Source: Paraburkholderia sp. ZP32-5
Lineage (GTDB): Bacteria; Pseudomonadota; Gammaproteobacteria; Burkholderiales; Burkholderiaceae
Reading direction: 5' to 3'
Length of the DNA stretch: 64,000 nt
Assembly: GCF_021390495.1 (NCBI RefSeq)
Contig: NZ_JAJEJP010000001.1
Coordinates: 4,154,001-4,218,000, forward strand
Under the pieces are notes generated by a model. It was given only the letters and a program-made list of their open reading frames with translations, was not told the DNA's origin and did not search any database. A program made the translations under genes and the position numbers. Below are positions 50,871 through 60,179 of the stretch, piece after piece (the stretch's first letter is position 1; each line of letters opens with the position of its first letter).

Positions 50871-53852
50871 ATGAAAATTGAGCTTCCAGTTACCCTTGCG
50901 CCCATCTCGACCTGGCAGCAGAGGGATGCCCAGTGGCGCGAGACCTACCCCTTAGGGTCGGCAAAGCCCTACACCAACGAAGAACTTCGTGCCGCATTTG
51001 TGGAGTGGGGAACCCCGGAACAAGGGCAGAAGTACATCATCCGGTCGCGCATAGAGTCACCAACTCGCAAATTTCCCGGCCGTGGCGGCAATGTGATTAG
51101 TCAGTACACGTCGCTCAAAATGAAGAAGAGGCTGGGGACCGAAAGCAAGAGGGTCGAATTCCCGGCCGTCGTACACGCGGACTTCGATGGCGTCACTCAC
51201 GAGTTGTACTGTCAGCCGGTGAAGGTGGGCATCCCCACTGTCATACGCCGTACGTCGTCACGGGGCAAGGTCACCGAATATACCCACGAGGTCCCGTGCA
51301 CGCCTGACATCCTTCGCTTGACCAAGCATGGTCCGATACTTGAGGAATGGAAGACAGAAGAGGACCTTCGAAAGCTCGCCAAGAGAAATTCGAACCGGTT
51401 CTTCAAGACCGACGATGGTACGTGGCGCTGCCCCGAACGGGAGGCCTACTTCAACCAGCTCGGCATCGACTATTGCGTTCGCTCCTCGGACGAAATCGCA
51501 ACCACATTTGCGGAGAACCTGCAGTTTCTGAAGCCGTATTTCAAACCAGATGCGCGACCGTTGGACGATGCTCAATGGTCGGTCATCGAAGATATTGTTG
51601 GGCAGTGCGGAGCGATGAGCCTGGCGTCTCTACTCGCACTCGCGTATGAGGACGAGACACCCTGGAACGAGACCGTAGTCCTTCCGACACCCCCTGGTCG
51701 ATTCCGGAGAGAGGACGTTCACAAGGCCATTTCAGAACAACGCCTTTACGTCGACCTCGACTATGACGAGTTGTCCGACCCGTTCTCCGTCGTGGTCTGC
51801 TCAAGTCCCGAACAGCTGGAGCTCGTCAAATGGCGTCGTCCTCCGCCCCACGCCGTCTCCGAAAGCTTCGTCATGAACGTTGAGGTCGGCACCGAGTTCG
51901 TCTTCAACAAGCAACCTCATACCTTCGTTGTGACCGGCTTGCCGGCTGGGAAGGTGCTCTTCCGCAACTCTGATTCAACGACCTTCGAAGAAATCAGCGA
52001 CGCACAGTTTCAGCTGTCGCTCTTCAAGGGCGATATCCGACCGCTCTCCTCACCAAAGACAACGCAGGAATTGCTCGCCGATTACGAATACGTTTCCGAC
52101 GAGCGAATCGCCGTAGCGCGCGGCAGGCTCGAGCTCCTCAGAAATCTCGAAAAGATGGATGCCCCTCACGGGTTCAGCGTCCGGACATTGCAGAGCTGGC
52201 GAAAGCTTCTGCGCGCGGCAGGCGATTCGCAGCCGTTGCAGTTGCTTGCATTGATACCGGGAATACCTGGCGGTGCCCGCAGGGTTCCACAGCTTACGCT
52301 TGACGTCCTGGCGTTGATTAGAGAGGTGGCCCTCAGTGGGAACAATCCAACTAATCCACTGAATAGCCACTCTTATGAGAAGCTCAAGCGCCTGTGCAAG
52401 GAGCGGAACATCAAGCCGTGCACAAAAAATACGTTTTACCGCCGCTCGGCACGCTTCCGCGATGAGAAGTTGCGCGAAGGAAGCCGCCGGGCCTACAGCA
52501 AGGAACCCGCCGTCTGGTATCTGAATCGAGCCGAGAGCATTCACGGGGGCTGGCCGTTTGCCCGCGTACACATCGACCACACGAAGCTCGACATTATCAT
52601 CAAGGTGCGCGGTTACGGTGGTCGTTGGTACAGGCTACGTCCCTGGCTGACCATCGTGATGGACGCTCAGTCTCGCGCCGTCCTCGCCTTCTACCTCTCA
52701 GCGCATCCGCCTAGCACCGTAAGCTGCATGATGGCAATGCGCAGCATGGTCTCCATTCACAAGCGGGTCCCGGACACGATTGTCGTCGACAACGGGGCAG
52801 AGTTCAGGTCAGCCGCGTTCGACAGGTTTTGTGACCTGAACGATATAACCCTCGATTTCCGGCCCGCGCACAAGGCGAGATTCGGCGGCGTTGTCGAGCG
52901 TCTCTTCGGAACCACCAACACGTTGCTGATTCACAACCTCGTGGGCAACACAAAGGCCACTCAACACGTCCGCACCCTGACTCGGTCAATCGACCCGATG
53001 CGAGCTGACCATCTTAGCTTCGTCGAGCTCCACGGGCTGCTCGAATATTTCTTCTTCGCCGAGTACAACCGGGAACGCGTCCATCCTGCTCACGACCATA
53101 CACCAGAGCAGTTCATGCATCACCAGTTCATGATGACCAGTCGGCGGCAAACGCGCCTACGTCCCTATGACACCAACTTCATGCTCCAGACGTTGGTCCC
53201 GGTATCGAGGAGGGGCACCCGCACGGTCAATCCGCGGATGGGCGTGAAGATTGGACCCATCTACTACTGGACAGACGAGTTTGCTGCGCATCGCCATAAG
53301 AGCAAGGAAGTCCCGGTATTCGTTGACATGTGGGACGTGAGCGTCGCCTACGCAATCATCAATGGCAAGTGGCACAAGTGCATCTCGCCGCTGCTCAGGC
53401 GCTTCCAGAAGTTGACCTTCATTGAGCTTCGGTACGCGCTGTACGAAGTCCGTCTGCGCCTGAAGGCTGCTCCCGAGGCCGACTTTGAATCGGTCATCTC
53501 TGACGTTTTCGCAGACCACACGCTCCCGCCAGCAGCAGAAGCAACGGCTGCGACACGCCAGATTTATGGGGCAGCTGGTCTCGCCGCAATTGAAATCAGA
53601 AAGGTTGTTGCAGATGACGTGGTCGAAGTCCCTTCGACGAGCGGGACTGACTCAGGGCAGACCTACGTGAAGGTTCAGCAGTCGACCACGTCGCTCAAGC
53701 TGCAGAAACAGAAGTCCACGCGCGTGCGGAATCCTAATGCCCAGCCCCAATCGGAGGTCACCGCGAACGACGATGCGCGAAACGAAAAGCCTCCGTTCAA
53801 TTTTGGTTTCAAGATTGGCTACACATCACTTCCCGTCCGTCGTCCCATCTAG
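50871..53852 (+). CDS. tnsAB: Fused TnsA-TnsB transposase of a Tn7-like element
   Basis: A 993-aa fusion. The N-terminal domain resembles TnsA: Asp146 (CTPDILRL) and Glu159-x-Lys161 (EEWKTEEDL) give the endonuclease core, followed by a FNQLGIDYCVRSSDEI segment typical of TnsA's C-terminal part. The C-terminal part is a TnsB/Mu-like DDE transposase with D569 (HIDHTK), D640 (VVDNGAEF) and E676 (GGVVERLFG), the last two 36 residues apart as in DD(35)E enzymes. The fusion lets one protein cut both strands at transposon ends for cut-and-paste movement. ATG 50871 follows AGAGGA. Confidence 0.88.
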   Translation: MKIELPVTLAPISTWQQRDAQWRETYPLGSAKPYTNEELRAAFVEWGTPEQGQKYIIRSRIESPTRKFPGRGGNVISQYTSLKMKKRLGTESKRVEFPAVVHADFDGVTHELYCQPVKVGIPTVIRRTSSRGKVTEYTHEVPCTPDILRLTKHGPILEEWKTEEDLRKLAKRNSNRFFKTDDGTWRCPEREAYFNQLGIDYCVRSSDEIATTFAENLQFLKPYFKPDARPLDDAQWSVIEDIVGQCGAMSLASLLALAYEDETPWNETVVLPTPPGRFRREDVHKAISEQRLYVDLDYDELSDPFSVVVCSSPEQLELVKWRRPPPHAVSESFVMNVEVGTEFVFNKQPHTFVVTGLPAGKVLFRNSDSTTFEEISDAQFQLSLFKGDIRPLSSPKTTQELLADYEYVSDERIAVARGRLELLRNLEKMDAPHGFSVRTLQSWRKLLRAAGDSQPLQLLALIPGIPGGARRVPQLTLDVLALIREVALSGNNPTNPLNSHSYEKLKRLCKERNIKPCTKNTFYRRSARFRDEKLREGSRRAYSKEPAVWYLNRAESIHGGWPFARVHIDHTKLDIIIKVRGYGGRWYRLRPWLTIVMDAQSRAVLAFYLSAHPPSTVSCMMAMRSMVSIHKRVPDTIVVDNGAEFRSAAFDRFCDLNDITLDFRPAHKARFGGVVERLFGTTNTLLIHNLVGNTKATQHVRTLTRSIDPMRADHLSFVELHGLLEYFFFAEYNRERVHPAHDHTPEQFMHHQFMMTSRRQTRLRPYDTNFMLQTLVPVSRRGTRTVNPRMGVKIGPIYYWTDEFAAHRHKSKEVPVFVDMWDVSVAYAIINGKWHKCISPLLRRFQKLTFIELRYALYEVRLRLKAAPEADFESVISDVFADHTLPPAAEATAATRQIYGAAGLAAIEIRKVVADDVVEVPSTSGTDSGQTYVKVQQSTTSLKLQKQKSTRVRNPNAQPQSEVTANDDARNEKPPFNFGFKIGYTSLPVRRPI

Positions 53853-53870
53853 TCAACGTTGGAGGTAGGT

Positions 53871-54935
53871 ATGGCAATGCTTACTCGCGAACAAGCTATC
53901 GCAGGCTCGCCTGAGGACAAGGAGGAGTACCTCAAGTGGCTCTTCGTCCCACATCGCAATCTTGAGATTCTCGCCAAGGAAGTCAGCAGGCGGATGACTG
54001 CAGGCGCGGGGCTGTCACTTACAGTGGTTGTGGGTCCAACCGGTATAGGGAAATCGAGCTTCGGTCGCATGCAGTTGCGTAATCTCCTGAAGCGTTACCA
54101 AGTGCAAATACAGGAACGGCCTCATGTCATCCCAGCTGTCATGAGCGAAGTGGACCCAGCCGACCACACGGGTGAAATGAATTTTGTCCTGTTGTATAAC
54201 CGGTTGTGCTCAGACCTACTGGTTCCCAGCGCCCTTGATATGGTCGCCGCACCAATGGAATCTGACGAACTGTGGGACCCCATTAAGCGGGGTCGCCTCG
54301 AGTTCGAAAGCGCGTTGATAAAGCGCGAATTGCGGCATCTCATCCTCGATGAAGCAGTCCACTTCACGAACTCCAGAACCAACCCGCTGCTGTATGGCGA
54401 TTTCCTCAAGTCACTATCGAACCGCGCTGGCTTCAATCTGTTACTTCTCGGAGCATACGGGTGTGAAGAGCTTGCTATCGCGAGTGACCAGTTGGGTCGT
54501 CGCGTTGGAGTCATTCACTATCCGCGATACCTGCAAACGCAGGACGACGCCAAAGAGTTCGGAACCTTCCTCAGGTCGTATGTCGCATCCCTGCCGTACA
54601 AACTCGAATTCGAACTGACCGACAACCAGATTGAATACATGCTGGTCGGCACCGTTGGCCTCCCTGGGTTAGCCGCCGATGTCTTAAAAAGGGCTTGCGA
54701 ACATTGCTGCTTCGAGCGATATCCCGCGTGGAACGAAGAAAAGCTTCGCCTTGCAATGCCATCAAAAGCAGCGCAGCGAAAAATTGCAAGGGCTACCATC
54801 GAAGGCGAAACTAATGTCTTGCCGTTCCTCAATACAGATGAAGCGGTCGATTACATGACCGAGGAACAAGTTCGCACAGAACTCAGACAGGAAGAGGCTG
54901 AACGCAAGGCCTTGAACTGCAGGAGTGCTCGATGA
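53871..54935 (+). CDS. tnsC: Tn7-like AAA+ regulator TnsC
   Basis: A 354-aa AAA+ ATPase with Walker A GPTGIGKS at residues 55-62 and Walker B HLILDEAVH. In Tn7-like elements TnsC connects the target-selection protein to the transposase and senses target immunity. GGAGG lies 5 nt upstream of ATG 53871. The gene is 18 nt after tnsAB and overlaps tniQ by 4 nt (ATGA). Confidence 0.87.
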   Translation: MAMLTREQAIAGSPEDKEEYLKWLFVPHRNLEILAKEVSRRMTAGAGLSLTVVVGPTGIGKSSFGRMQLRNLLKRYQVQIQERPHVIPAVMSEVDPADHTGEMNFVLLYNRLCSDLLVPSALDMVAAPMESDELWDPIKRGRLEFESALIKRELRHLILDEAVHFTNSRTNPLLYGDFLKSLSNRAGFNLLLLGAYGCEELAIASDQLGRRVGVIHYPRYLQTQDDAKEFGTFLRSYVASLPYKLEFELTDNQIEYMLVGTVGLPGLAADVLKRACEHCCFERYPAWNEEKLRLAMPSKAAQRKIARATIEGETNVLPFLNTDEAVDYMTEEQVRTELRQEEAERKALNCRSAR

Positions 54936-56290
54936 CAGAGAAAATTGCTCTGGTGGAGCTTCCGGGTGGATGGCCCAAAGATGCTCCGCCACGGTCTGCA
55001 TTTCTAGGACTCGCCCCCCTGGGTGTGGGTGGTGAGAGCTTCGAAGACCTAGCGAGCTACTTTCGCCGACTGGCCGAGCTTCACCTGATGCGTCCGTGGA
55101 CTCTCGCGATGCGCGCAGTGGCGCCAGTTATTAGTGGGAAATCGGAGAGAGGCCGACGAAGTATCGCAGATGTTTGCTATGGGCTATCCATGAATGGAGT
55201 GACGAAGTTAGCCGACCAATGGGTGGATGCTCTGTCTCAACTTACGCTCCGAAACGACCTTCACTTAAGAACCCTGCTCCCGCTGCGTGACATAGTGCCT
55301 AGGTACAAGCTTCTTTCCCAGACCGAGCGCTATTGCCCGCTTTGCTATTTGGACGATGAAAACAACAAGCGACCGAAATACAACCGCCTGCTGTGGTCAC
55401 TGGATTGTGTAAAGGCGTGCCCTGTCCACAACGTGCTTCTGGTCGAAGTGCGCTCTTTTGCCTCGAATGAAGGACGGCCTTTTTTCCTGCCGGGTATTTC
55501 GCGTTTGGACGGAACCAGCCTCGCTGCTGCGAACGCTACCCCAGCAACCGACGAGCAATCCTGCATGGCCCGTATGACAGCCCACCTTCTTGACGACATA
55601 CACCACCATCCTGAAGTGTTCGAGAGCAATTGCAGCCCCGCTCCCTTCCTCAAGTTTGCTATTAACAAACTGTTCGCCGGCGTCGCTATGAACTTTGCCC
55701 AACACCTCGGCGTAGGCAAAGGCGAACTCTCTGGGTGGACTAGCGGTGATGTTAGACCGAGTCTGCCGCGCCTCCTGCAGATAGCATACTGTTGTGGTTG
55801 CGCCGTATCGGACGTCATCCTTGGCAACAAGGTGATGCTGAGGCGAGTAGCCCTCTTGTCTCCACCACCTGTTTTGGCGCCGAAGCGACGAAACGGCGCA
55901 AAGAGGCCCACGGATGTGTTGCTGACCGAGCTGGAAGCTATCGTTAAATCCGGAGCAGCACGCCACGGAAAGCAAGCTGCTGACCTGCTGGATGTATCTC
56001 AAAAATACCTGAAAAAACTGTCACCGACTTCTTGGGATGTGCTTGTTCAGCGAGGAGCAGAGGACCGGCGAATGAGAACGGTCAATCGTCGGGAATCTCG
56101 TTTCGCCGAATTCAATCGGTCACACGCAGCCTTGGCACGGAAAATGGGCCTCACGCCAACGAGGCGCGACGTTCACGAGGATGTCTTCAGGCGGACGGGT
56201 ATCCGGTACCGATTCGTTGAGGGTCATGATTTCCTGCACCGAGCACGCGCGATAGCCGCGAGACCGGAAAATACGAGGAAAGCCAGATGA
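54932..56290 (+). CDS. tniQ: TniQ/TnsD-type target-selection protein
   Basis: A 452-aa TniQ-family protein. Its zinc site is visible as CPLC ... CVKACPVH in the N-terminal third, and the C-terminal 200 residues are basic with HTH-like helices (HLGVGKGELSGWTSG, TPTRRDVHEDVF). In Tn7-like elements TnsD/TniQ recognises a fixed attachment site. The element ends a short distance from a tRNA-Arg gene, so this protein may recognise that gene; this is an inference. No CRISPR array or cas gene is present, so the element is not a CRISPR-guided one. Confidence 0.87.
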   Translation: MTEKIALVELPGGWPKDAPPRSAFLGLAPLGVGGESFEDLASYFRRLAELHLMRPWTLAMRAVAPVISGKSERGRRSIADVCYGLSMNGVTKLADQWVDALSQLTLRNDLHLRTLLPLRDIVPRYKLLSQTERYCPLCYLDDENNKRPKYNRLLWSLDCVKACPVHNVLLVEVRSFASNEGRPFFLPGISRLDGTSLAAANATPATDEQSCMARMTAHLLDDIHHHPEVFESNCSPAPFLKFAINKLFAGVAMNFAQHLGVGKGELSGWTSGDVRPSLPRLLQIAYCCGCAVSDVILGNKVMLRRVALLSPPPVLAPKRRNGAKRPTDVLLTELEAIVKSGAARHGKQAADLLDVSQKYLKKLSPTSWDVLVQRGAEDRRMRTVNRRESRFAEFNRSHAALARKMGLTPTRRDVHEDVFRRTGIRYRFVEGHDFLHRARAIAARPENTRKAR

Positions 56291-56360
56291 GCTTCTACGA
56301 GACCTGTCGGGAAGGACAGTCCATTCGTGGACTCTCATCCCCCGCAAAACAACCTGTTCG

Positions 56361-56374
56361 TGTCGTAAACGACA
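56361..56374. other. Palindrome TGTCGTAAACGACA near the Tn7-like genes, possible transposon terminus
   Basis: TGTCGT-AA-ACGACA lies 71 nt after tniQ and 51 nt before the tRNA 3' end. Tn7-like and Tn402-like ends begin TGT.../...ACA, so 56374 could be the right terminus. Alternatively it may be an operator. No matching left end was found. Confidence 0.4.
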
Positions 56375-56424
56375 TTAAGAGGTGAACTGGACAGCGAGGA
56401 AGAACCTAAGCGCTTGAATTCACT

Positions 56425-56500
56425 TGGCGCGCCCGGCTGGGATCGAACCAGCAACCCCTGCCTTCGGAGGGCAGTACTCTATCCATTGAGCTACGGGCGC
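56425..56500 (-). tRNA. tRNA-Arg (anticodon CCG)
   Basis: The minus strand reads GCGCCCGTAGCTCAATGGA as 5' acceptor and D-arm, with a 7-nt anticodon loop CTCCGAA whose anticodon is CCG. The T-arm is GGTTCGATCCC and the 3' end pairs with the acceptor and ends in an encoded CCA. The length is 76 nt. The 3' end faces the accessory region, the usual orientation for an island inserted at a tRNA gene. Confidence 0.95.
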
Positions 56501-56795
56501 TTCATGAGAACTGCGCGAAAGCGCGGCAACCAGAACGGACGCGACGCCAAAGCGAGAGACCGAGAGGATACCCGGTTTCGACCTAACCGTCCACCGGACG
56601 GCCAGCGCGCCGCCTGTCGCGGCCGTCCCATCCCGCTCATGCCGACCGCGCCGATGCGGGTAAACGCCTGCTGAACACCTTCCAGGCCCCCTCGCCGCCG
56701 CCGAAATCTTGCGTCTATAATCGTCCGTGGCTGACAAAGAACAAGAAGTTGCCGTCGCGCTGTACCGCTCACATACACACGGAGACGAGACAAGC

Positions 56796-57698
56796 ATGAG
56801 CGAAGCACCACACGGAGCCCCGATCAAAACCCCAGCACAGCTCATCGCCGCGGTCATCGCCGGGTTTGCTGTGCCGATCGTCATCATCGTTCTGCTCGCC
56901 GCCTACGTCGATAATTCGACGCGCACCGGCGCCGGCACCGACTCCCTTTCCGAAGCCGAAGTCACCTCGCGGATCCATCCGATCGCGCAAGTCGACATCC
57001 GCGACGCCAACGCACCGCGCGTCTACAAGAGCGGCGAGGAAGTCTATAAGGCGGTCTGCTCCGCGTGTCATGCGTCGGGTGCCGCAGGCGCGCCGAAATT
57101 CACCAATACCGCCGACTGGGCACCGCGCATCGCGCAAGGTTTCGACACGCTCTGGCACACCGCGCTGTCCGGTAAGGGCGCGATGCCGCCGCGCGGCGGC
57201 ACGAGCCCCGACGATTACAGCGACTTCGAGATCGCCCGCGCGGTCGTCTATATGGCGAACAACTCGGGGGCGAGCTTCCCCGAACCGGCGCAGCCGGCAG
57301 CGGGCGCGGCAGCCGCCTCTGGTGCTGCGGCAGCTTCGGGTGCGGCGGCAGGCGCATCGGACGCAGGCGCCACTCAGGCCGCCGCCGCGATGGCAGCGAT
57401 GGCCAACGTGCCGCAAACCCCTGCTCCGGCAGCCGGTGGCGCGCAAAGCGCGGATGCCTCGCAAGCCGGCAAGGCGCTCTATCAGGCTGTCTGCCAGGCT
57501 TGCCACGCGGCCGGCGTGCTGAACGCGCCGAAATTCGGTGACAAGGAAGCGTGGGCACCGCGTCTGAAAGACTCGATGGACACCGTCTACAACTACGCGC
57601 TGCACGGCAAGGGCGCGATGCCGCCGAAGGGTGGATCGAATGCATCGGATGCGGATGTGAAGGCCGCTGTCGACTATATGGTTAGCGCGGTGAAGTAA
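56796..57698 (+). CDS. Di-haem cytochrome c5-like membrane protein
   Basis: A 300-aa protein with an N-terminal membrane anchor (VIAGFAVPIVIIVLLAAYV) and two c-type haem sites, CSACH and CQACH, each followed by a GAP-KF ... W-PR and KGAMPP-GG pattern typical of cytochrome c5. The modules are joined by a long Ala/Gly linker. It is exported and carries electrons in the periplasm. ATG 56796 is chosen because an upstream frame extension lacks a start with Shine-Dalgarno. A terminator follows. Confidence 0.9.
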   Translation: MSEAPHGAPIKTPAQLIAAVIAGFAVPIVIIVLLAAYVDNSTRTGAGTDSLSEAEVTSRIHPIAQVDIRDANAPRVYKSGEEVYKAVCSACHASGAAGAPKFTNTADWAPRIAQGFDTLWHTALSGKGAMPPRGGTSPDDYSDFEIARAVVYMANNSGASFPEPAQPAAGAAAASGAAAASGAAAGASDAGATQAAAAMAAMANVPQTPAPAAGGAQSADASQAGKALYQAVCQACHAAGVLNAPKFGDKEAWAPRLKDSMDTVYNYALHGKGAMPPKGGSNASDADVKAAVDYMVSAVK

Positions 57699-57740
57699 GC
57701 GGGCACGCATTCGACTGGCTCCCCAGTCGGCCGCAACAAT

Positions 57741-57782
57741 AAAAAATCCCTGCATGCGGGAACGCATTGCAGGGATTTTTTT
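57741..57782. terminator. Bidirectional terminator between cytochrome c and rep
   Basis: aaaaaatccctgca pairs with tgcagggatttttt around a 13-nt loop. It serves the cytochrome gene on the + strand and the helicase gene on the - strand. Confidence 0.9.
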
Positions 57783-57824
57783 ATACGCGGCGAGTCGCAA
57801 CAACGGGCACTCGAACGCGCCCTC

Positions 57825-59915
57825 TCAAGCCTTCTGCAACAACGCCTTCAACGTCGCCAGCCGGTCCTTCGGCGTCATCGGCGCTTCTTCCGCCGTCGGC
57901 GGCGGCGCGTCGTCGAGCAGCATTTCGGCGATAAAGCGCGACGCCTCGCACACCACCGTCTCCCGCGCGCGCTTGCGCTTCTTGCACCAGTTCAGATGCA
58001 GACTGCGTTGCGCACGCGTGATCGCGACGTACATCAGCCGGCGCTCCTCCTCGATGCGCGCGTCGTCGATCGGTTCATCGTCGGGGCCGCCGCGATGCGG
58101 CATGATGCCTTCCTCGACACCGACAAGAAACACGTGCGGATATTCGAGCCCCTTCGACGCATGCACGGTCGACAGCCGCACCGCATCCGGGTCTTCCTCG
58201 CGGCCTTCGAGCATCGACATCAGCGCGACGGTCTGGATCAGGCCGAGCAGGTTCTTGCCGGTGTCGCCGAAACCGTCGGCGGTGTCGTAGCCGGTCGCTT
58301 CGCTGCCGTTGCCGTTCTGCGGCTCTTCCTTGGTGCCCTTGCGCTTCAGCCACTCGATGAATTCGAGCACGTTCTGCCACTTCGCCTGCGCCTGGCGTTC
58401 GTCGAACGCATCGTACAGATAGGCCTCGTAGTGGATCGCGTCCATCAGCTCATTGAGCAGTGTGCCGGCGGCGTCCTTCTCCGCGCGATCGGTCAGGCGT
58501 TGCATGAAGTCGCAGAACGCGCGCATCGGCTCGATCTGGCGCGGCGACAGGCGCGCTTCGATACCGCCCATATACACCGCCTCGAACAACGACACCTTCG
58601 CCTGCCCGGCAAACGCGCCGAGCGCTTCGAGCGTCGTGTTGCCGACGCCGCGGCGCGGCGTCGTGATCGCGCGGATGAAAGCCGGGTCGTCGTTCGCATT
58701 GGCGATCAGACGCAGGTATGCGCAGATGTCCTTGATCTCGGCCTTGTCGAAGAACGACTGGCCGCCCGACAGCACATACGGAATCCGCTCGCGGCGCAGC
58801 ACCTGTTCGAAGATGCGCGCCTGGAAGTTGCCGCGATACAGGATCGCGTAGTCGCGGAAATTCGTGCGCCGCTCGAACTTGTGCGCGGACAGGCGAAACA
58901 CCACCGACTCAGCTTCGTGCTCTTCGTCGTTGCAGCCCGTCACGGTGATCGTGTCGCCCATCCCGTGCTCGGACCATAGCTTCTTCTCGAACAGCTTCGG
59001 ATTGTTCGCGATCACGTTGTTCGCGGCGGTCAGAATCCGCACCGTCGAGCGGTAATTCTGTTCGAGCTTGATCAGATGCAGGTTCGGAAAATCCTTGCCG
59101 AGCTGGCCGAGGTTTTCGAGCGTCGCGCCGCGCCAGCCGTAGATCGCCTGATCGTCGTCGCCGACCGCTGTGAACGCCGCGCGCTTGCCGGCCAGCAGCT
59201 TGACCAGTTCGTACTGGCACGCGTTCGTGTCCTGATATTCGTCGATCAGCAGATAGCGCAGCTTGTTTTGCCAGCGGTCGCGCACCTGCTCGTTGCTCGC
59301 GAACAGCTCGGCGGGCAGGCGGATCAGATCGTCGAAATCGACGGCCTGGTACGCGTGCAGCGTCGCCACGTAATTGCGATAGACGATCGCGGCCTGATGC
59401 TCGTCCTCGGTCGACGCGGTCGCGATCGCCTGCTCGGGCATGATCAGACCGTTTTTCCACAGCGAGATGATCGACTGGACCTTGCGGATAAAGCCCTTGT
59501 CCGTCGAGCCGACCTGCTCCTGAATCATGCCGAAGCAGTCATCCGAATCCATGATCGAGAACTGCGGCTTCAGGCCGACGTGCTCCGCCTCCTGACGCAG
59601 AATCTGCACGCCGAGCGAGTGGAACGTGCAGACCGTCAGCTGGTTCACCGGCACCTTACGGCCTTCCTTGCCCGGCGCGGTCAGCGTCTTGCCTTCGAGC
59701 AGCTTGCCGACGCGCTCGCGCATTTCCGCGGCGGCCTTGTTCGTGAAGGTGACGGCGGCGATGTGGCGCGGCTCGAAGCCTTTGGCTTCGATCAGATGCG
59801 CGATTTTCTGCGTGATCACGCGTGTCTTGCCGCTGCCCGCGCCGGCGAGCACGAGACAGGGGCCGTCGAGATAACGGACCGCTTCACTTTGAGCGGGGTT
59901 CAGGCCTGCGGACAT
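57825..59915 (-). CDS. rep: Rep-like superfamily 1 DNA helicase
   Basis: A 696-aa UvrD/Rep helicase: Walker A AGAGSGKTR at residues 24-32, YLLIDEYQDTN, GDDDQAIYGWRGA, KLEQNYRST and a C-terminal LSTVHASKGLEYPHVFLVG followed by YVAITRAQ. The order and wording of the motifs fit Rep more than UvrD. It unwinds 3'-to-5', helping replication forks past proteins. The frame is open far upstream, but ATG 59915 (MSAGLNPAQ) matches the normal Rep start. Confidence 0.9.
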   Translation of the reverse strand: MSAGLNPAQSEAVRYLDGPCLVLAGAGSGKTRVITQKIAHLIEAKGFEPRHIAAVTFTNKAAAEMRERVGKLLEGKTLTAPGKEGRKVPVNQLTVCTFHSLGVQILRQEAEHVGLKPQFSIMDSDDCFGMIQEQVGSTDKGFIRKVQSIISLWKNGLIMPEQAIATASTEDEHQAAIVYRNYVATLHAYQAVDFDDLIRLPAELFASNEQVRDRWQNKLRYLLIDEYQDTNACQYELVKLLAGKRAAFTAVGDDDQAIYGWRGATLENLGQLGKDFPNLHLIKLEQNYRSTVRILTAANNVIANNPKLFEKKLWSEHGMGDTITVTGCNDEEHEAESVVFRLSAHKFERRTNFRDYAILYRGNFQARIFEQVLRRERIPYVLSGGQSFFDKAEIKDICAYLRLIANANDDPAFIRAITTPRRGVGNTTLEALGAFAGQAKVSLFEAVYMGGIEARLSPRQIEPMRAFCDFMQRLTDRAEKDAAGTLLNELMDAIHYEAYLYDAFDERQAQAKWQNVLEFIEWLKRKGTKEEPQNGNGSEATGYDTADGFGDTGKNLLGLIQTVALMSMLEGREEDPDAVRLSTVHASKGLEYPHVFLVGVEEGIMPHRGGPDDEPIDDARIEEERRLMYVAITRAQRSLHLNWCKKRKRARETVVCEASRFIAEMLLDDAPPPTAEEAPMTPKDRLATLKALLQKA

Positions 59916-60179
59916 CGTCTGTGGATGGGTACGGTTGAGGGCTGTCGAAGTCGCACCGGCGGGAGGCGCCGGCCGAGGGCCCGGGGGCATGCTGCGCGAA
60001 GCGCGCCGTGTTGGAATCGAGCTTCCGCGTGGCTCGCTTCTCGCGAGAGCAGCGATGCTAACACGGTTGCCTGTCGATGCGCGGAGGTGCCCCGCTTCCT
60101 CCCACAAATGCCACAATAATGAGATTGCGCGCCGCCGCCGCGGTGGCAAGACGGCGCGCCGTTTTGCAGGAAGACACGC

